A stretch of 64,000 nucleotides of DNA, taken from Desulfoluna limicola. GTDB taxonomy: Bacteria > Desulfobacterota > Desulfobacteria > Desulfobacterales > Desulfolunaceae. Position numbers and translations under genes: made by a program. This document shows positions 35,358-44,145 of the stretch, one piece after another. Where the stretch lies: assembly GCF_021654575.1 (NCBI RefSeq), contig NZ_AP024488.1, positions 6,165,501 through 6,229,500 on the forward strand, given 5' to 3'. Within the stretch, counting starts at the first letter, position 1. Every line of letters starts with the position of its first letter. The notes below the pieces were generated by a model. That model had not been told where the DNA came from and ran no database searches. It was given only the letters and a program-made list of their open reading frames with translations.

Positions 35358-36391
35358 GTCGAATGAAAGTGTTGTCCAAGGCAAAGCCGGAAACCGGAAT
35401 CTGGATGGAAGAGGCCGACATTCCCAAGCCCGGTCACAACGACCTCCTGATCCAGGTGAAAAAAACAGCCATCTGCGGAACCGATATCCATATCTACAAC
35501 TGGGATGAATGGTCCCAGAAGACGGTTCCCACACCCATGGTCATTGGCCATGAGTTCTCTGGTGTCATTGTTGAGGTGGGCAGTGAGGTGGAAGGCTACA
35601 AGGTGGGAGACCGGGTCTCTGCCGAGGGACATATCACCTGCGGGTACTGCCGGAACTGCAAAGCTGGAAAACGCCACCTCTGCCGGAATACCGAAGGGAT
35701 TGGCGTGAACCGTACCGGCTGTTTTGCCGAGTATATAGCGGTGCCGGCCGTTAACGCGTTCAGCATTCCCTCTTCCATCAGCGATGAGACCGCCTCCATT
35801 ATGGATCCTTTGGGCAATGCCACCCACACCGCCCTCTCTTTTGACCTGGTGGGGGAAGATGTGCTCATCACCGGGGCGGGTCCCATCGGCATCATGGCCG
35901 TTGCCATCGCACGGCATGCCGGGGCGCGGCACGTTGTTATCACCGACGTGAACGACTATCGCCTTGATCTGGCCAAAAGGATGGGGGCTACGCGGGCCGT
36001 GAACGTTTCAAAGGAGAACGGATCGATCTTTGATGCCATGGCCGAGCTTGACATGAGCGAAGGGTTTGATGTGGGCCTTGAAATGTCCGGCAACCCCCAT
36101 GCGTTTCGAGACATGCTTGAGGCTTTGAATTTCGGCGGCAACATCGCGCTTCTGGGGATTCAGCCTCCGGAGACCTCCATCGACTGGTCCCAGATTATAT
36201 TTAAAGGGCTGAAGCTCAAGGGCATTTATGGGCGAGAGATGTTCGAGACCTGGTACAAGATGACGAGCATGCTTCAGAGCGGCCTGGATGTCTCACCGGT
36301 CATCACCCACCGGTTCGGCGTAGACGATTTTCAGAAAGGCTTCGATGTCATGCGCTCCGGTGAATCCGGAAAGGTCATTCTGGAGTGGTAG
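35354..36391 (+). CDS. tdh: L-threonine 3-dehydrogenase
   Basis: 345 residues, zinc-dependent medium-chain dehydrogenase. Catalytic zinc site AICGTDIHIYNWDEW (Cys42) and GHEFSG, structural zinc cysteines CGYCRNCKAGKRHLC near residue 97, and NAD Rossmann GAGPIGIMAVAIARHAGA near 176. It oxidises threonine to 2-amino-3-ketobutyrate, the Kbl substrate. Translationally coupled to kbl. Confidence 0.96.
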   Translation: MSRMKVLSKAKPETGIWMEEADIPKPGHNDLLIQVKKTAICGTDIHIYNWDEWSQKTVPTPMVIGHEFSGVIVEVGSEVEGYKVGDRVSAEGHITCGYCRNCKAGKRHLCRNTEGIGVNRTGCFAEYIAVPAVNAFSIPSSISDETASIMDPLGNATHTALSFDLVGEDVLITGAGPIGIMAVAIARHAGARHVVITDVNDYRLDLAKRMGATRAVNVSKENGSIFDAMAELDMSEGFDVGLEMSGNPHAFRDMLEALNFGGNIALLGIQPPETSIDWSQIIFKGLKLKGIYGREMFETWYKMTSMLQSGLDVSPVITHRFGVDDFQKGFDVMRSGESGKVILEW

Positions 36392-36408
36392 TCAGAACTT
36401 GAGAAAAT

Positions 36409-36910
36409 GCCCCCGGCGGCAAGGTGGGGGCACCTTGAAACCCTGTGGCGAATGCGATGCGGGTGTTGCGATGCAACGGATGTCGCGTCCGCATTCGCGT
36501 TGTGTGCAAGGGTGTGCATCATGCGTGGCACGTGCATGAGTGATGGGCGATCCGGTTCGAATTCAACGGGTGGCGTGAGTCTGAACTACCTCGGTGGCAT
36601 TGCTGGAGCCAACTTTTTGAAATGTTGTGTGACTTGGCTTTGAATTGTTTCTTGGTTAACTCGTTTGCCTGGGCCAAATGTTGATAAAGCATTTTGGTTC
36701 CCCTCTATGGAGCCACCGATTGCCTGGTTGTTTAAAGGTCGTCGAGATGCTGCTTTATTGATTTCCCGCCAATTGATGATGATGAAACGGATTGTCCAAC
36801 CGAAGTCGTTTGCCACGGGCGTAGCCCGTCAGCGAATGTGACCGGCCCGAGGGACGAGGGGCGGGGGCATCTGCACCCCGCTTTCAAGGTGGCACACCTT
36901 GCCGCCGGAG
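36409..36910. repeat. Pair of mosaic repeat arms (arm 3 ... arm 3) enclosing 420 bp
   Basis: Opens GCCCCCGGCGGCAAGGTGGG with CACCTTGAAACCC and GCGAATGCGATGCGGG; closes with ACGGGCGTAGCCCGT, GCGAATG, CCGAGGGACGAGGGG and CTTTCAAGGTGGCACACCTT ahead of GCCGCCGGAG at 36910. The 300 bp between the two arms has no convincing ORF. Fills the gap between tdh and sstT. Confidence 0.7.
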
Positions 36911-36943
36911 TCTCGCTTTTGGTCTTTCATTGACCAGACAAGA

Positions 36944-36983
36944 TAAAAAAGGCCGCATGGGTTTTGTCCCATGCGGCCCTTTT
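36944..36983 (-). terminator. Terminator of sstT (bidirectional)
   Basis: GGCCGCATGGG / CCCATGCGGCC, 11-bp perfect stem flanked by AAAAAA and TTTT; 40 bp beyond the sstT stop on the minus strand. Confidence 0.88.
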
Positions 36984-37022
36984 AATGATCATGTCAATGT
37001 ACTGCTTTTGCTGAGCAGGTGC

Positions 37023-38276
37023 CTACGCGGCGGCGGAGGTCCTGGGCTCAGTCACTGCGGCGATGCCCTTGTGTGCGGCGATATCCGAAGCTGCGGTGAA
37101 CAGAACGTCGGTGGAGCTGTTGAGTGCGGTCTCGGCAGAGTCCTGGATCACGCCGATGATGAAGCCGGCGGCGACAACCTGCATGGAGATTTCGTTGGGA
37201 ACGCCGAAGAGGCTGCATGCAAGGGGAATCAAAAGAAGTGAGCCACCGGCAACGCCGGAAGCGCCGCATGCAGAGACGGAGGCGATGATGCTCAGGAGCA
37301 GTGCCGTTGCTATGTCAACCTGAATGCCAAGGGTGTGTACCGCAGCCAGGGTCATCACGGTAATGGTGATGGCAGCCCCGCCCATGTTGACGGTAGCGCC
37401 GAGCGGAATGGAGACGGAGTAGGTGTCTTCATGCAGGTCGAGGCGCTTGCAGAGATCCATGTTGACAGGGATGTTGGCAGCAGAACTCCGAGTAAAGAAG
37501 GCGGTGACGCCGCTCTCGCGAAGGCAGGTGAATACAAGGGGGTACGGGTTGCGCTTGGTCTTGAGGAAGACGATGACAGGGTTCACAACCAGGGCGATAA
37601 TCAGCATGGAGCCCAGGAGGACCTGAAGCAGGTGCGTGTAACCAGCCAGGGCGGCAAAACCTGTGGTGGCGATGGTTTGAGCCACCAGGCCGAAAATACC
37701 CAGAGGGGCAAAACGGATGACCAGCTTTACGATGCTGGAAACGCCGTTGGAGATATCATTTAAGATGGTTTTTGTACCCTCACCCGTGTGCTGGAAGGCG
37801 ACGCCCAGGGCGATGGCCCAGGCGAGGATGCCGATGAAGTTGCCTGTTGCCAGTGCGTTGATTGGGTTGTCCACGACCTTGAAGAGCAGGGTGTTGAGGA
37901 CCTCGCCAATGCCGTTGGGCGGGGTCGCTGCGGTGTCGGTGGCCACAAGGGTCAGGTCTGTGGGAAAAAGAAAGCTCATGGTCACGGCGACCAATGCCGC
38001 CATGAATGTACCAATCAGGTACAAGCTGATGATAGAGCGCATGTTGGTGTGAGCGCCACGCTTTTGGTTTGCAATAGAAGAAGCAACGATGACAAAAACG
38101 AGAATAGGTGCAACGGCCTTCAGTGCTTTGACGAACAAGCTGCCAAAGAGGCCGGCTGAGTTGGCCGCCCCGGGTGCTGCAAGGGCGACAATGACGCCAG
38201 CAATGATTCCACCCAAAATTTGCAGTACCAGACTGCCTGATGCGATTTTTTTAAATATCCCTGCCACTTGATTCAT
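37023..38276 (-). CDS. sstT: Sodium/serine-threonine symporter SstT
   Basis: 417 residues, dicarboxylate/amino acid:cation symporter fold with eight transmembrane helices and two re-entrant loops. SstT-like signatures are AFFTRSSAANIPVN (substrate loop, residue about 270) and SIPLGATVNMGGAAITI with ACGASGVAGGSLLLIPLA. It imports serine and threonine with sodium. It is 630 bp from tdh, so the region combines uptake and degradation of threonine. Confidence 0.93.
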   Translation of the reverse strand: MNQVAGIFKKIASGSLVLQILGGIIAGVIVALAAPGAANSAGLFGSLFVKALKAVAPILVFVIVASSIANQKRGAHTNMRSIISLYLIGTFMAALVAVTMSFLFPTDLTLVATDTAATPPNGIGEVLNTLLFKVVDNPINALATGNFIGILAWAIALGVAFQHTGEGTKTILNDISNGVSSIVKLVIRFAPLGIFGLVAQTIATTGFAALAGYTHLLQVLLGSMLIIALVVNPVIVFLKTKRNPYPLVFTCLRESGVTAFFTRSSAANIPVNMDLCKRLDLHEDTYSVSIPLGATVNMGGAAITITVMTLAAVHTLGIQVDIATALLLSIIASVSACGASGVAGGSLLLIPLACSLFGVPNEISMQVVAAGFIIGVIQDSAETALNSSTDVLFTAASDIAAHKGIAAVTEPRTSAAA

Positions 38277-38654
38277 GTGAATCCCCCAAATGTTGTAAAA
38301 GGTTCTGAAAAAATCCCTGGGAGGATTAATAGGGGATATATAACTAATATGTCAATATTTTATTTAAAAATGCCATAAACCTCAATCGAGGTGCCTGTTT
38401 ATTGCGTATTCATCATTAACCAGTTGATACACTTGTTTACAGGTGCCATTGTTGGGGTGTGCCGAGGTCGTGCCCTCTGCAGTACAAAAACCAAGGAACG
38501 TCTTGTATTGATGAGGGTTTATGTTTTTAGCGTTTTTGTTTGTAGAAACCAGGCTCTCGAGGCCCTGTCTTCTGTGGCCCGTAGCCGTTTTCCCCTTGCG
38601 CCTTTTGTCCATTTCATGTAATTCATGACGAGTACCCAGAAAGGGGTATAAATT

Positions 38655-38853
38655 TATTTGTCATAACGGTGTCATGCAAACGGAACTACGGTGAAAGTCC
38701 GTGACGGTCCCGCCGCTGTAACCGGGTGGCTCGGCGCAGGTTGTTTTTATTGAATGATAAAGATAACAGTCACTGCTTCTTTAATATAAGGAGGCGGGAA
38801 GGCGTGCCGGGCGAGTGAACTTTAACCCCGGGAGTCAGAAGACGTGCATGAGA
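38655..38853 (+). promoter_or_regulatory. Cobalamin riboswitch
   Basis: Contains the conserved B12-aptamer core GTGAAAGTCCGTGACGG and CCGCCGCTGTAACCGG at 38691-38726, the later GGAGGCGGGAAGG block near 38790, and the closing GAGTCAGAAGACGTGC near 38831. A -10-like TATAAA at 38647-38652 would start transcription at its 5' end. It is followed 25 nt later by an intrinsic terminator, so it probably turns off the downstream bzaF-like gene when cobamide is plentiful. Confidence 0.93.
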
Positions 38854-38877
38854 CTATCAATGACCGAGTCTGATGGC

Positions 38878-38925
38878 AAAGGGCTCTGTGGTACAGCTGT
38901 ATCTGTACCACAGAGCCCTTTTTTT
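38878..38925 (+). terminator. Riboswitch-controlled terminator
   Basis: AAAGGGCTCTGTGGTACAG pairs perfectly with CTGTACCACAGAGCCCTTT (6-nt loop) and runs into seven T. It lies between the cobalamin aptamer and the ThiC-family gene. Confidence 0.93.
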
Positions 38926-38965
38926 ATTGCCCATGGCGTATGCGTCAATGTGGAGCACGGGTAAG

Positions 38966-39000
38966 GGGGTCAGGGGATCACCCCCCTGGCCGCCGGAGGC
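38966..39000. repeat. Mosaic repeat remnant, arm type 4
   Basis: GGGGTCAGGGGATCACCCCC then CTGGCCGCCGGAGGC, the reversed arm 4, between the terminator and the bzaF-like gene. Confidence 0.7.
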
Positions 39001-39088
39001 CGTTTTTCACCCATTTGACTCGGTGGCCTGAATATCATGATGGTGGCAGCAAATACGTGTCTGCCGATACGTGAAGGAGAACAAAGAC

Positions 39089-40414
39089 ATGACTGTAAAG
39101 ACCCAGATTGAGTTGGCCCGGGACGGCGTGGTTTCCCCCCAGATGCAGCAGGTTGCAGAAAAAGAGAACTATGCCCCCGAGCGCATTCGTGAGCTGGTGG
39201 CCAAGGGTGAGATTGTTATCCCCAACAACCCCAAGTTCAAGGGCCCTGCCGTGGGAATCGGCACCGGTCTCAGAACCAAGGTGAACGCCTCCATCGGCAC
39301 CAGCTCCGATATCTGTGATATCAAGAGCGAAGTTGAAAAGGCCCTGGCCGCAGAGGAAGAGGGGGCTGATACCCTCATGGAACTCTCTGCCGGTGGCGAT
39401 CTCGACCTTGTCCGTCGCGAGGTGCTTGCCGCAACCAACCTTCCCTTGGGCAACGTGCCCCTTTATCAGGCCTTCAAGGAGACCGGGCGAAAGTACCAGG
39501 ACCCCTCCAAGCTTGATCCCGAATTTCTGTTTGATCTCATTGAACAGCAGCTCCAGGACGGCCTCTCCTTCATGGCCATCCACTGCGGTATCAACCAGTA
39601 TACCATTGAGCGGCTTCGTGCCCAGGGCTTCCGATACGGCGGTCTCGCCTCCAAGGGGGGCACCTTCATGGTGGCCTGGATGGACGCCACCAAGCGTGAG
39701 AACCCCCTCTACGAGCAGTTCGATCGTGTGTGCGCCCTGATGAAGAAGTATGACGCGGTTCTCTCCCTCGGCAACGGCATCCGTGCCGGCGCCATCCATG
39801 ACAGCCACGACCGCGCTCAGATGGCCGAGATGATCATCAACTGTGAGCTCGCCGAGCTTGGTCGGGACATGGGGTGCCAGATGATGGTGGAAGGCCCCGG
39901 CCATGTGCCCCTCGATGAGATCGAAGGCAACATTATGCTTGAAAAACGCATGAGCGGAAACGCCCCCTATTACGTTCTCGGACCCATCCCCTGCGATACC
40001 GGAGCCGGGTACGATCACATTACTGCGGCCATCGGTGCCGCGAGCTCCGCTCGCTACGGTGCTGACCTCATCTGCTACATCACCCCTGCCGAGCACCTGG
40101 CCCTGCCCACGGTTCAGGATGTCCGTGAGGGCGTTCGCGCCACCCGTCTTGCCACCCGCATCGGGGACATCTCCAAGTACCCCGACCGTCGTGAGAACGA
40201 GAAAATGGCTGCCATGGCGCGCCGTGAAATGCGCTGGGACGACTTGGAGAAGTACCTTCTTTTCCCCGAGGTGGCCAAGTCCATCCGTGCCGAGCGCTGC
40301 CCAGAAAACGAAGACACCTGCACCATGTGCGGCGATTTCTGCGCCATGAAAAAAGGCATGGAAGTGTTCGAGCCCGACATCAAAGGCGACAAAATTTACT
40401 GCACAAAAAACTAA
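39089..40414 (+). CDS. bzaF: ThiC-family radical SAM enzyme, probably 5-hydroxybenzimidazole synthase BzaF
   Basis: 441 residues from ATG 39089 behind AAGGAG. The ThiC/Bza fold is clear (GIGTGLRTKVNASIGTSSD, MVEGPGHVPLDEIEGNI, PIPCDTGAGYDHITAAIGAA), with the radical SAM cluster at the C-terminus, CTMCGDFCAMKK. ThiC makes the thiamine pyrimidine HMP-P from AIR; its paralogue BzaF turns AIR into 5-hydroxybenzimidazole, the lower-ligand precursor of cobamides. BzaF is favoured here by the cobalamin riboswitch and terminator upstream, by cobT directly downstream and by a methyltransferase beyond it; no thiamine element is seen. The Cys spacing CX2CX3C differs from the CX2CX4C of E. coli ThiC. ThiC remains possible. 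Confidence 0.78.
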   Translation: MTVKTQIELARDGVVSPQMQQVAEKENYAPERIRELVAKGEIVIPNNPKFKGPAVGIGTGLRTKVNASIGTSSDICDIKSEVEKALAAEEEGADTLMELSAGGDLDLVRREVLAATNLPLGNVPLYQAFKETGRKYQDPSKLDPEFLFDLIEQQLQDGLSFMAIHCGINQYTIERLRAQGFRYGGLASKGGTFMVAWMDATKRENPLYEQFDRVCALMKKYDAVLSLGNGIRAGAIHDSHDRAQMAEMIINCELAELGRDMGCQMMVEGPGHVPLDEIEGNIMLEKRMSGNAPYYVLGPIPCDTGAGYDHITAAIGAASSARYGADLICYITPAEHLALPTVQDVREGVRATRLATRIGDISKYPDRRENEKMAAMARREMRWDDLEKYLLFPEVAKSIRAERCPENEDTCTMCGDFCAMKKGMEVFEPDIKGDKIYCTKN

Positions 40415-40422
40415 GCTGTGAT

Positions 40423-40511
40423 GCCTCCGGCGGCCCTGCCGGGGGCCAAACTTTTGAAAAGTTTGACAAACAGGTTGTGAGGCATGTCGTGGTGTCGCCT
40501 CGGCCGGAGGC
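40423..40511. repeat. Mosaic repeat between bzaF and cobT (arm 1, short form)
   Basis: Complete arm 1: GCCTCCGGCGGCCCTGCCGG then CAAACTTTTGAAAAGTTTG with ACAAACAGG, then about 35 bp and a closing GGCCGGAGGC at 40511. It is 89 bp long and lies inside the probable bzaF-cobT operon. Confidence 0.85.
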
Positions 40512-40536
40512 CTGTTAGATTATCAGGAGATCCTGC

Positions 40537-41604
40537 ATGAAATTACTCGAAAAAACCATCGGTTCCATTGTTGGTATTGATCGTGAGGTTGAGAAGGCGG
40601 CTTTGGCGCGCCTTGCCGATCAAGCTCGGCCCCAGGGGAGCCTGGGGGTTTTAGAGCCCCTTTCTGCGCGCCTGGCTGCCATTGCCGGGGCCATTGATGT
40701 AAAGCTCGATAAGAAGGTGGTGGTGACCTGCGCAGGGGATCACGGTGTGGTGGAGGAAGGGGTGAGTCTTTTTCCCCAGGAAGTGACCCAGCAGATGGTT
40801 CACAACTTCGTGATCAAAGGGGCTTCCATCAACGTACTGGCAAAGCACGCCGGGGCCGAGTCTATGGCTGCCGACATCGGCGTGAAGGGAGAGTGTGACC
40901 CGTCGCTTCCCATCTTTCATAAGAAGGTTGCCAAGGGGACGGATAACTTCACCAAGGGCCCTGCCATGAGCCGTGAGCAGGCCGTTAAGGCCATCGAAGC
41001 GGGGATAGAGATCGTCGACGAGCTTGTGGCCCAAGGAAAACTCGATATGCTCGGTACCGGGGACATGGGGATCGGCAACACGACCCCCTCCACGGCCATT
41101 ATTGCCGTCCTTTCCGGCGAGAAGGTGGAAGACCTTACCGGCCGTGGAACGGGCATCAACGATGAAGCCCTTCAGCGTAAGGTTGCGGCAATCAAGAAGG
41201 GGATCGAGGTGAACAAGCCGGATCCCAAGGACCCCATTGATGTCCTCTCCAAGGTGGGGGGCTACGAGATCGGCGCTCTGGCCGGACTCGTTCTTGGGGC
41301 CGCAGCCCATGGCATTCCCGTGGTGTGTGACGGCTTTATCTCCACCGCCGGAGCTCTCATTGCAGGAGACCTGGCTCCCACGGCAAAAGAGTACCTCTTT
41401 GCCAGCCACCGCTCCGTGGAAGTCGGGCACACCTTCATGCACGACCATCTCGGTGTGGAACCCCTCCTGGACCTTGGGTTCCGACTCGGTGAAGGCACCG
41501 GCGCGGCCCTCACCATGGAGCTTCTGGATGCCTCCACCCGTATTCTGGCCGATATTCTAACCTTCGAAGAAGTGGCCATCAAAGATCCTCACACCAAAGG
41601 GTAG
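40537..41604 (+). CDS. cobT: Nicotinate-nucleotide--dimethylbenzimidazole phosphoribosyltransferase
   Basis: 355 residues, ATG behind AGGAGATCCTGC. CobT activates the benzimidazole base as its ribotide for attachment to cobinamide. Seen: RPQGSLGVLEPLSARLA, CAGDHGVVEEGVS, GTGDMGIGNTTPSTAI near residue 172, GRGTGINDEAL and LDLGFRLGEGTGAALTMEL near 315 with the catalytic Glu. Its position after the bzaF-like gene supports a benzimidazole-type lower ligand. Confidence 0.96.
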   Translation: MKLLEKTIGSIVGIDREVEKAALARLADQARPQGSLGVLEPLSARLAAIAGAIDVKLDKKVVVTCAGDHGVVEEGVSLFPQEVTQQMVHNFVIKGASINVLAKHAGAESMAADIGVKGECDPSLPIFHKKVAKGTDNFTKGPAMSREQAVKAIEAGIEIVDELVAQGKLDMLGTGDMGIGNTTPSTAIIAVLSGEKVEDLTGRGTGINDEALQRKVAAIKKGIEVNKPDPKDPIDVLSKVGGYEIGALAGLVLGAAAHGIPVVCDGFISTAGALIAGDLAPTAKEYLFASHRSVEVGHTFMHDHLGVEPLLDLGFRLGEGTGAALTMELLDASTRILADILTFEEVAIKDPHTKG

Positions 41605-41631
41605 CCCCCTTTGCCGATGAGCTGTGATACG

Positions 41632-41670
41632 ATACCCCTGCATGATGACTTGCAGGGGTATTTTTGTTTT
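41632..41670 (+). terminator. Terminator after cobT
   Basis: ATACCCCTGCA / TGCAGGGGTAT, 8-nt loop, followed by TTTTTGTTTT. It separates cobT from the methyltransferase gene, which may therefore have its own promoter. Confidence 0.88.
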
Positions 41671-41680
41671 AGAAAAGCGT

Positions 41681-41800
41681 GCCTCCGGCGGCAAGGTGTG
41701 CCACCTTGAAAGCGGGCTCGCGAATGTTCCCGAGCCTCGTTCCTCGTGTTGATCATATTCGCTTACGGGCTTCTCCCGTGCCCAACGACAACGGTCGAAT
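41681..41800. repeat. Mosaic repeat (arm 3 with interior)
   Basis: GCCTCCGGCGGCAAGGTG, then CCACCTTGAAAGCGGG, CGCGAATG, CCTCGTTCCTCGTG and ACGGGCTTCTCCCGT. No clear right arm is found before the methyltransferase gene. The rest of the 332-bp gap shows nothing further. Confidence 0.8.
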
Positions 41801-41936
41801 ACCCTTCATCGGAATGGTTCAGGCAGCATGATGTGCGGCCTGAATGACGCCATGGCCTTTGCTTCGGTTTTCTGTTGATTATAGGCAGCTTGCATCGCGA
41901 TAGATGTTGATTAGAGATAAAAGGAATTCACTATCT

Positions 41937-42929
41937 ATGACACCGTATTTGAAGTTTCACACCATGTTGACGGGGTACCGCCGGTACCGGCTGTTGGAAG
42001 CAGCCTTTGATGCCGGGGTGTTTGAATGTGTAGGTGCGGCCCCTGTGACGGCTGAAGCACTGTGTGGACAGGTCGGCTGGGATGTCGCCTTCGGTGGCAG
42101 GGCCCTTGAAGCCCTTTGTGTGCTTGGCGTTCTTGACGAGGCCCCAGATGGATTTTGTCTGTCTGAAATGGGAACGATTTTCTTGGGGGAGAGTGCCCCC
42201 CACCCCATGGGCGGTACCCTGGCCTTTGAAAAACGGCTTTTTGATGCCTGGGATCTCTTGGGAGAGACCCTTAAACGTGGCGAACGGGTTTATGCCGCCT
42301 CAGAGAAGAGTGACGCGGAGTATAAAAAGGATCTGGCCCAGTACATCGACGCCATGGACGAGGCGGCCAGGGTCAGGGCGGCAGAGCTCTGGGACATGGT
42401 AACCCCGGACGTTGGCCAAGGGTGTTTTGTGGAACTGGGGTTCGGGTCCGGCGCGTACAGCCTTGCCTTTTTGGAGACGCACCCCGAGTGGAGGGGGCAG
42501 CTTGCAGACCTCAATGATGTCGTGGGGCTGTTTGGGGAAAAACAAAAGGCGCATCCCGCCTTTGGGCGCATCGGGCTCTCCTGCGTGAACCTTCTCGACG
42601 AAACCTGGGATCTCCCCGAGTGCCGGGGGGCCGACCTGCTTCTCCTTTCCAACCTGGTGCATTGCCAGGGAGACGAGGAGACCAGGGGGATCGTGCAGCG
42701 TGCCGCAGGTCTCCTCGCCGAGGGCGGTACCCTGGTGGTTCACGACTTCTATCGGGAGCGGGGCGAGATTGGTGGTCTGTATGATCTGCATATGATGCTC
42801 AATACCTACAACGGGAAAACCTATACCATTGCCGAGATGCGGGGCATGGTGGAGAAGGCAGGGCTTGTCTTCGTCGGGGATATTTCCTTACCCTCGGGTT
42901 CCTGCGCCGTGATGGCCCGAAAAGAGTAA
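41937..42929 (+). CDS. SAM-dependent O-methyltransferase, candidate BzaC
   Basis: 330 residues from ATG 41937 (AAAGGA 11 nt upstream); an in-frame ATG at 41904 adds 11 residues but lacks a ribosome-binding site. An N-terminal winged-helix dimerisation domain (YRRYRLLEAAFDAGVFECVG, LEALCVLGVLDEAPDGF) precedes a class I methyltransferase domain (FVELGFGSGAYSLAFLETHP, LLLLSNLVHCQGDEE, GGTLVVHDFYRERGE), the plan of plant-type/CrtF-like O-methyltransferases. In anaerobic benzimidazole synthesis BzaC O-methylates 5-hydroxybenzimidazole. The position beside bzaF-cobT suggests that job here; sequence alone does not prove it, and a terminator lies between it and cobT. Confidence 0.72.
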   Translation: MTPYLKFHTMLTGYRRYRLLEAAFDAGVFECVGAAPVTAEALCGQVGWDVAFGGRALEALCVLGVLDEAPDGFCLSEMGTIFLGESAPHPMGGTLAFEKRLFDAWDLLGETLKRGERVYAASEKSDAEYKKDLAQYIDAMDEAARVRAAELWDMVTPDVGQGCFVELGFGSGAYSLAFLETHPEWRGQLADLNDVVGLFGEKQKAHPAFGRIGLSCVNLLDETWDLPECRGADLLLLSNLVHCQGDEETRGIVQRAAGLLAEGGTLVVHDFYRERGEIGGLYDLHMMLNTYNGKTYTIAEMRGMVEKAGLVFVGDISLPSGSCAVMARKE

Positions 42930-42938
42930 GGGGAACGT

Positions 42939-43089
42939 GCCTCCGCCGGCCCTGCCGGTCACCACGCCGATGAAGGGCGGTTGCAATGCGTCTCCCACAT
43001 CGCTAATAACGCGAAAGGGATTGCGTCACGGAGACCTCCATGCATACGCCATAGGGTTTCAAGGTGCCCTCACCGTGGCCGCCGGAGGC
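42939..43089. repeat. Mosaic repeat (arm 1 stub ... arm 3)
   Basis: GCCTCCGCCGGCCCTGCCGG opens it. A 100-bp interior with GCAATGCGTCTCCCAC and GGTTTCAAGGTGCCCTCACC leads to GGCCGCCGGAGGC at 43089. The opening lies 10 bp after the methyltransferase stop. The 200 bp up to the regulator gene show nothing else. Confidence 0.75.
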
Positions 43090-43290
43090 ATGCTTTTGAA
43101 CCGGGCGATATGCTGGCCTCGGTTCCCTGCTTGAAAGCCTTTACAACCTGTCTTCCTCTGGCTATGATTCGGGCATTCTGAGTCACACGCAAGTAACTGA
43201 CGCATTCTGCCGACAGGGTCGGGGCAATGCTTCCATATATTCTTGGATCTTAAGGGCGCTTTGCGTCCGTCATGATGAAAGAGTGGGGTT

Positions 43291-43941
43291 ATGAAGTGGA
43301 ACAGAGAGGTGTTTCTTCTCAATCTTGAGGAGCTGGTGACACGGGAGTGGGGCGGTCGGCTCGGTGAGTTGGACCGGACAGTGGGGATGACCGGTGCGTT
43401 TGAATCATGGCAAAACGGCACCTCACCTACCATCGACGCCATTTTCAGGATTTGTCAGGCCTTTGATTGCGACATCACCTGGCTTTTGAACGGGTACAAG
43501 GGTGGGCAGGAGGCCGGCGTGTTGAACGCCCTTGTCTATATACCCAAGTACCGCGCCACCCTTTCCGGAGGCGGCGGCTCTTTCGAGACCACGGCCGAAG
43601 TGCTTGAGACCTGCCCCTTCGGGGAGGTCTGGCTCAGGAAAAAAGGGAACCCGTCATCCCTTGTGCTGTTTGATGTGGCCGGTGATTCCATGGCACCCAT
43701 GATCTGCAGCGAAGACACCGTGATGGTGGACCGCTCCCGAACAGGAGACGAGGGCCGGTTCAAGGGGGGCATTTTTGCCTTCCGTGAGGGCGAAACCATC
43801 AAGGTGAAACGGCTTTTTACCGAAGGTGACACCGTGCGGGTGCTCTCCGACAACAAGGCCGAGGCTGTGGACTACCTGGCCGACCTCACCAATTTTGAGG
43901 TGATCGGCGAAGTGGTCTGGGTGGCCCGGGACTTGGTATGA
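43291..43941 (+). CDS. XRE-type HTH regulator with S24 (LexA/CI-like) peptidase domain
   Basis: 216 residues. N-terminal HTH (about 10-68; GMTGAFESWQNGTSPTIDAI, CQAFDCDITWLLNG) and a C-terminal S24 domain with the catalytic dyad visible as Ser133 in AGDSMAPMI and a Lys at 171 or 173 in TIKVKRLF. Such proteins are phage-like or stress repressors inactivated by RecA-stimulated self-cleavage. No phage genes surround it, and no typical Ala-Gly cleavage site is obvious (AG at 75-76 is a candidate). Target unknown. Confidence 0.85.
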   Translation: MKWNREVFLLNLEELVTREWGGRLGELDRTVGMTGAFESWQNGTSPTIDAIFRICQAFDCDITWLLNGYKGGQEAGVLNALVYIPKYRATLSGGGGSFETTAEVLETCPFGEVWLRKKGNPSSLVLFDVAGDSMAPMICSEDTVMVDRSRTGDEGRFKGGIFAFREGETIKVKRLFTEGDTVRVLSDNKAEAVDYLADLTNFEVIGEVVWVARDLV

Positions 43942-43956
43942 TGGTTACGTAAAAAA

Positions 43957-44145
43957 GTAACCATTCGCCTTCGGCGGCCCTGCCGGGGGGCAAGCTTTTG
44001 AAAAGTTTGACAAACAGGTTTTGAGCGCAGTTTCGATTGCATCACCGATGTCCGCAATCCATACCGTTTGGGCTTAACGACCCGGAACGTTTTTGCGAAG
44101 CTTTTTTCAAAAAGCGACCCGCCGGAGGCATAGCTGAATAGTTAC
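43957..44145. repeat. Mosaic palindromic repeat with both outer boundaries (arm 1 ... arm 2)
   Basis: Outer motif GTAACCATTC, then GCCTTCGGCGGCCCTGCCGG and AAGCTTTTGAAAAGTTTGAC with AAACAGG (arm 1), an interior with the unusual CCGCAATCCATACCGTTTGG, reversed arm 2 (GCGAAGCTTTTTTCAAAAAG, CGACCCGCCGGAGGC at 44129) and the outer motif GAATAGTTAC at 44145. Confidence 0.85.

Noticed and set aside
39035..40096. 353-residue minus-strand ORF opposite the bzaF-like gene
   Set aside because: Shadow of a high-GC gene in another frame; the plus strand encodes a clear ThiC-family protein.
39089..40414. Plain thiC for thiamine synthesis
   Set aside because: Not excluded, but the cobalamin riboswitch and cobT neighbour favour BzaF; no thiamine riboswitch or thiamine genes were seen.
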